Positions 61,740-64,000 of a stretch of 64,000 bases of DNA are shown in pieces. The translations under genes were made by a program, and so were the position numbers. Origin of the DNA: Sipunculus nudus. Taxonomy: Eukaryota; Annelida; Sipuncula; Golfingiida; Sipunculidae. Below the pieces are notes generated by a model. It had not been told where the DNA came from and ran no database searches. It saw only the letters and a program-made list of their open reading frames with translations. The stretch's first letter is position 1, and every line of letters starts with the position of its first letter. The stretch covers positions 29,017,401 through 29,081,400 of the forward strand of contig CM049317.1 of NCBI GenBank assembly GCA_026874595.1, written 5' to 3'.

Positions 61740-62311
61740 ATATATACTAATAAATCTTTTTTTTCAGATTAAATTGATGTTCCACAAAGCCCTATTGGTA
61801 GTAAGCAAGCATATTTAAACTTATTTGAACATACTGCAAGGCTGTAAAATTTTGTCCTACTAAACATATTAAATATTGTTAGTTCATGCATTATTATTAT
61901 GCTTATTATTAGTAATTTTGTAAGGTATCCAATTCAAGTTGTTAATTATTTTAACAGTAGGGCTCTCATCTATGTATAATGGATTATTTGAACAACAGAA
62001 AAAAATACATGCATCAGTATGTGTAGTGTTGTAACGTAATTGTAACTTTAAGTAGAAGATGGTCAGCACACATGTAAAAGAACTGAAATGGATTAACTGT
62101 TATAAGTCACTGAATCTGTCAAAGGTGACTGCATCTATTTTTCAGGTGAAGCTTCTGATCATGAATTCCATAATATAGGTCTTTCGTAGATAAATTATTT
62201 TTGCAGCAATTCAGTTCGAGTTAAAAAAGGAATAAAGATAGTCTGACCTGAGGTTATTAAATTAAATAAACACACAAAAAAATATTAGAAGTGAAAAATA
62301 CTCATTGACTG
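61740..62311. other. Non-genic stretch
   Basis: AT-rich. No exon, RNA gene or repeat end recognised between the LTR-like repeat and the SINE. Confidence 0.3.
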
Positions 62312-62664
62312 TTTTTTTTTTTTTTTTTACTTTTTTGTGGAGGTAAACGCCTTCATCCCGGTTTCGGACTACGTGGCGGGGGTTTATATCCGATTTTTCC
62401 TGGCGTCAACCAGGTTCGGTATAACACTCCTGCGGGCCGTGGGTGTGTGTCATCCCAGGTACTGGGTCATAACACCGAGAAACCCTCGGAAGGCGCACTC
62501 GTTTGTTAGTGAAACACGACTGATGGGCTCATCATTAACCCTGAAGAGCGCTCACCCTGGGTGGGGGCCGAGCGTGAAAAATCTCATCGCCTCGGCTGAG
62601 ATTCGAACTAACGATCTATCGGCTTTAAGTCCTGCGCTCTACCCCTGAGCCACAGAAGCCGGTT
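62312..62664 (-). mobile_element. tRNA-derived SINE, minus strand
   Basis: Read from 62664 downward: TGGCTCAGGGGTAGAGCGC (A box, as in tRNA) and TTAGTTCGAATCTCAGCC (B box), then an unrelated body containing GGGTTTCTCGGTGTTATG. It ends in a run of A (the T run at 62311-62328). The plus-strand open frame here is antisense to it. A full tRNA is not formed, since the 3' stem is replaced by the SINE body. Confidence 0.75.
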
Positions 62665-64000
62665 GGCTGTTATTTGCATGCCATTTTCATGTTCATATTA
62701 TTATTGAAAATGCAGCTTTCAAACATCAAGAATGGCAATCCAGCACCAGTGACAGCATAGCTGGGTATTAAGGGGTGATTTTAATTACCCTAGAATCAAG
62801 AAACCGGAAGCTTTTCTATATTCTCTTCGTGTATTCCAGGGTAAATTTTAAAAAAGAGGCATAGCAAGCATCTAGTGAAAGTACAAATAGCTTGCGTGGA
62901 TTGTTTAGCAGTTTTTGGTCATCCACCATGATGTTACAGAACAATCATAGGGTTTTGAGACTTCACTTCTGCACAAAAACAAAATAGGAAAGAGAGATAG
63001 TAAAAAAAATGAGGGAAATGGATAAGTATATAATCCCTTTACTTTTTAGATTTATTTTAGAAATATTCAAAGTCTGACACTCTTTACATTTATATTACAG
63101 ACAATATCTTGCTAAGCTTTTGTTCTTTCTCCACAATGTTTCAACAAACACAAAAAAAATAGTTTCTCTTCAGGTCAATAGGAACCTTTAGAACTGATAA
63201 TAAATATACATTATTATATCAGATATATATCTATATTTACATTACAAACAATATCTTGCCAAGCTTTCGTTCTTTCTTTTCCATATGGGACATAACTACA
63301 CTCGTGCATAGAGAAACATGAAAATATATATTTACTTCCACGCCATATATCTTATCTAAGGGTGTGTATACTTAAATTATCGAACATAAAATGAATGTCA
63401 GTTAACAAACAGAACACTTGCCAGTAGTTGGCTGGCATAAGTGTTAGCAGAATTAAACGGGGCCCCTTTGCCTCCCCCTATGAATACGCCCCTGCTAGTG
63501 CAAGTCCTCGTCCAGGCCACCCGAGTCTAAGTTCCAGTCCTTGAGTTTCGGGTCAGAGTCCACCCTTTTATTAGGTTTTCACCTTTTTTCATGCATGTTT
63601 TTATGTTAGTTTAATGAGGTTATATAGGCTTTGAACTCCCGATGCAGGGTTAAAACTTGGGTGGAGAGTCTTTTTTACTATTCTTTTAGTACTCTGCACA
63701 TGTATATAAAAAAAAACCTTTTTTCTACTGTACTTGAGATGTACTCGACATGACTTCTCTAGTGCTACCCTCCAAGTCCGAGTACAAGTCTCTATAAACG
63801 ATCATTATTTTTTTAAGTCCGAGTGCACGTTCTCTATAAGGCCATAATAAAAAAAAAGGTATGGTTCTCAGGCTCTTTTTTTCAGAAATCAATGCGGGCG
63901 GGCGCCTTTTTTTATTTTTAATTTTTTGGTATGTTTCAATAAAAATGTCAAATGATAAGGGAAAAGCATGAAAAAATGAACAGTTTTTTTTTTTGCTAAA
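62665..64000. other. Non-genic stretch
   Basis: Repeated phrases of the AAGTCCGAGT type at 63490-63560 and 63760-63840 resemble 24570-24660. A pair of related TTACA-ACAATATCTTGC-AAGCTTT segments lies near 63098 and 63240. No gene recognised. Confidence 0.35.

Noticed and set aside
62337-62648. 103-codon plus-strand open frame, or a functional tRNA gene
   Set aside because: The frame is antisense to a SINE with A and B boxes. The tRNA-like head does not close into a cloverleaf and ends in a poly(A) tail.

Overview
This window is AT-rich, intron-containing eukaryotic DNA. Coding exons are short, bounded by GT-AG splice sites, and separated by introns and intergenic DNA full of dispersed repeats, (AT)n tracts, SINEs, LINE remnants and cut-and-paste transposon relics. 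The protein families (C-type lectin-like, sushi/CCP and PAN/apple modules; SnoaL/DUF4440-like proteins) and the intron satellite fit a marine invertebrate. A mollusc is my best guess, but that is inference and no species marker is present.

Left part, about 1.3-24.3 kb, minus strand: a tandem array of four related small genes, with a remnant of a fifth. Each intact unit has a signal-peptide exon and three further exons in constant phases (1, 1, 2). Units 2 and 3 are complete (148 and 151 residues). Unit 1 has intact exons A-B-C but no signal exon that I could find. Unit 4 has open exons but has lost a splice donor and a splice acceptor, so it is probably a pseudogene. The predicted mature protein lacks cysteine and resembles the SnoaL-like/DUF4440 branch of the NTF2 fold. 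The array is embedded in long, diverged duplications of its own flanks.

Middle part, about 24.3-36.5 kb: mostly non-genic. It holds a decayed pogo/Tigger-type transposon, an array of twelve 21-bp palindromic units with CCAAT boxes, a broken non-LTR reverse transcriptase on the plus strand, a second LINE fragment on the minus strand, and several long microsatellites.

Right part, 36.5-57.6 kb, plus strand: one large gene of at least 19 exons. In order it encodes a C-type lectin-like domain (CTLD), a 14-residue linker, a PAN/apple-like domain, a second CTLD, two sushi domains, a Ser/Thr-rich linker, nine more sushi domains, a transmembrane segment and a short basic tail: about 1,164 residues without the unseen signal-peptide exon. 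Exon phases agree throughout. The exception is exon 13, whose family-equivalent donor is GC, with an in-frame stop six bases beyond the exon. The gene could therefore make both a membrane receptor and a soluble lectin-sushi protein, or be two genes. The intron that splits CTLD2 carries a nested 140/281/562-bp satellite.

Flanks: related LTR-like repeats lie at 1-1300 (interrupted by a foldback element) and 60885-61739. tRNA-derived SINEs lie at 53718-53910 and 62312-62664. The most noteworthy items are the lectin-PAN-sushi receptor with its odd exon 13 boundary and the secreted NTF2-fold gene array with one copy caught losing its splice sites.
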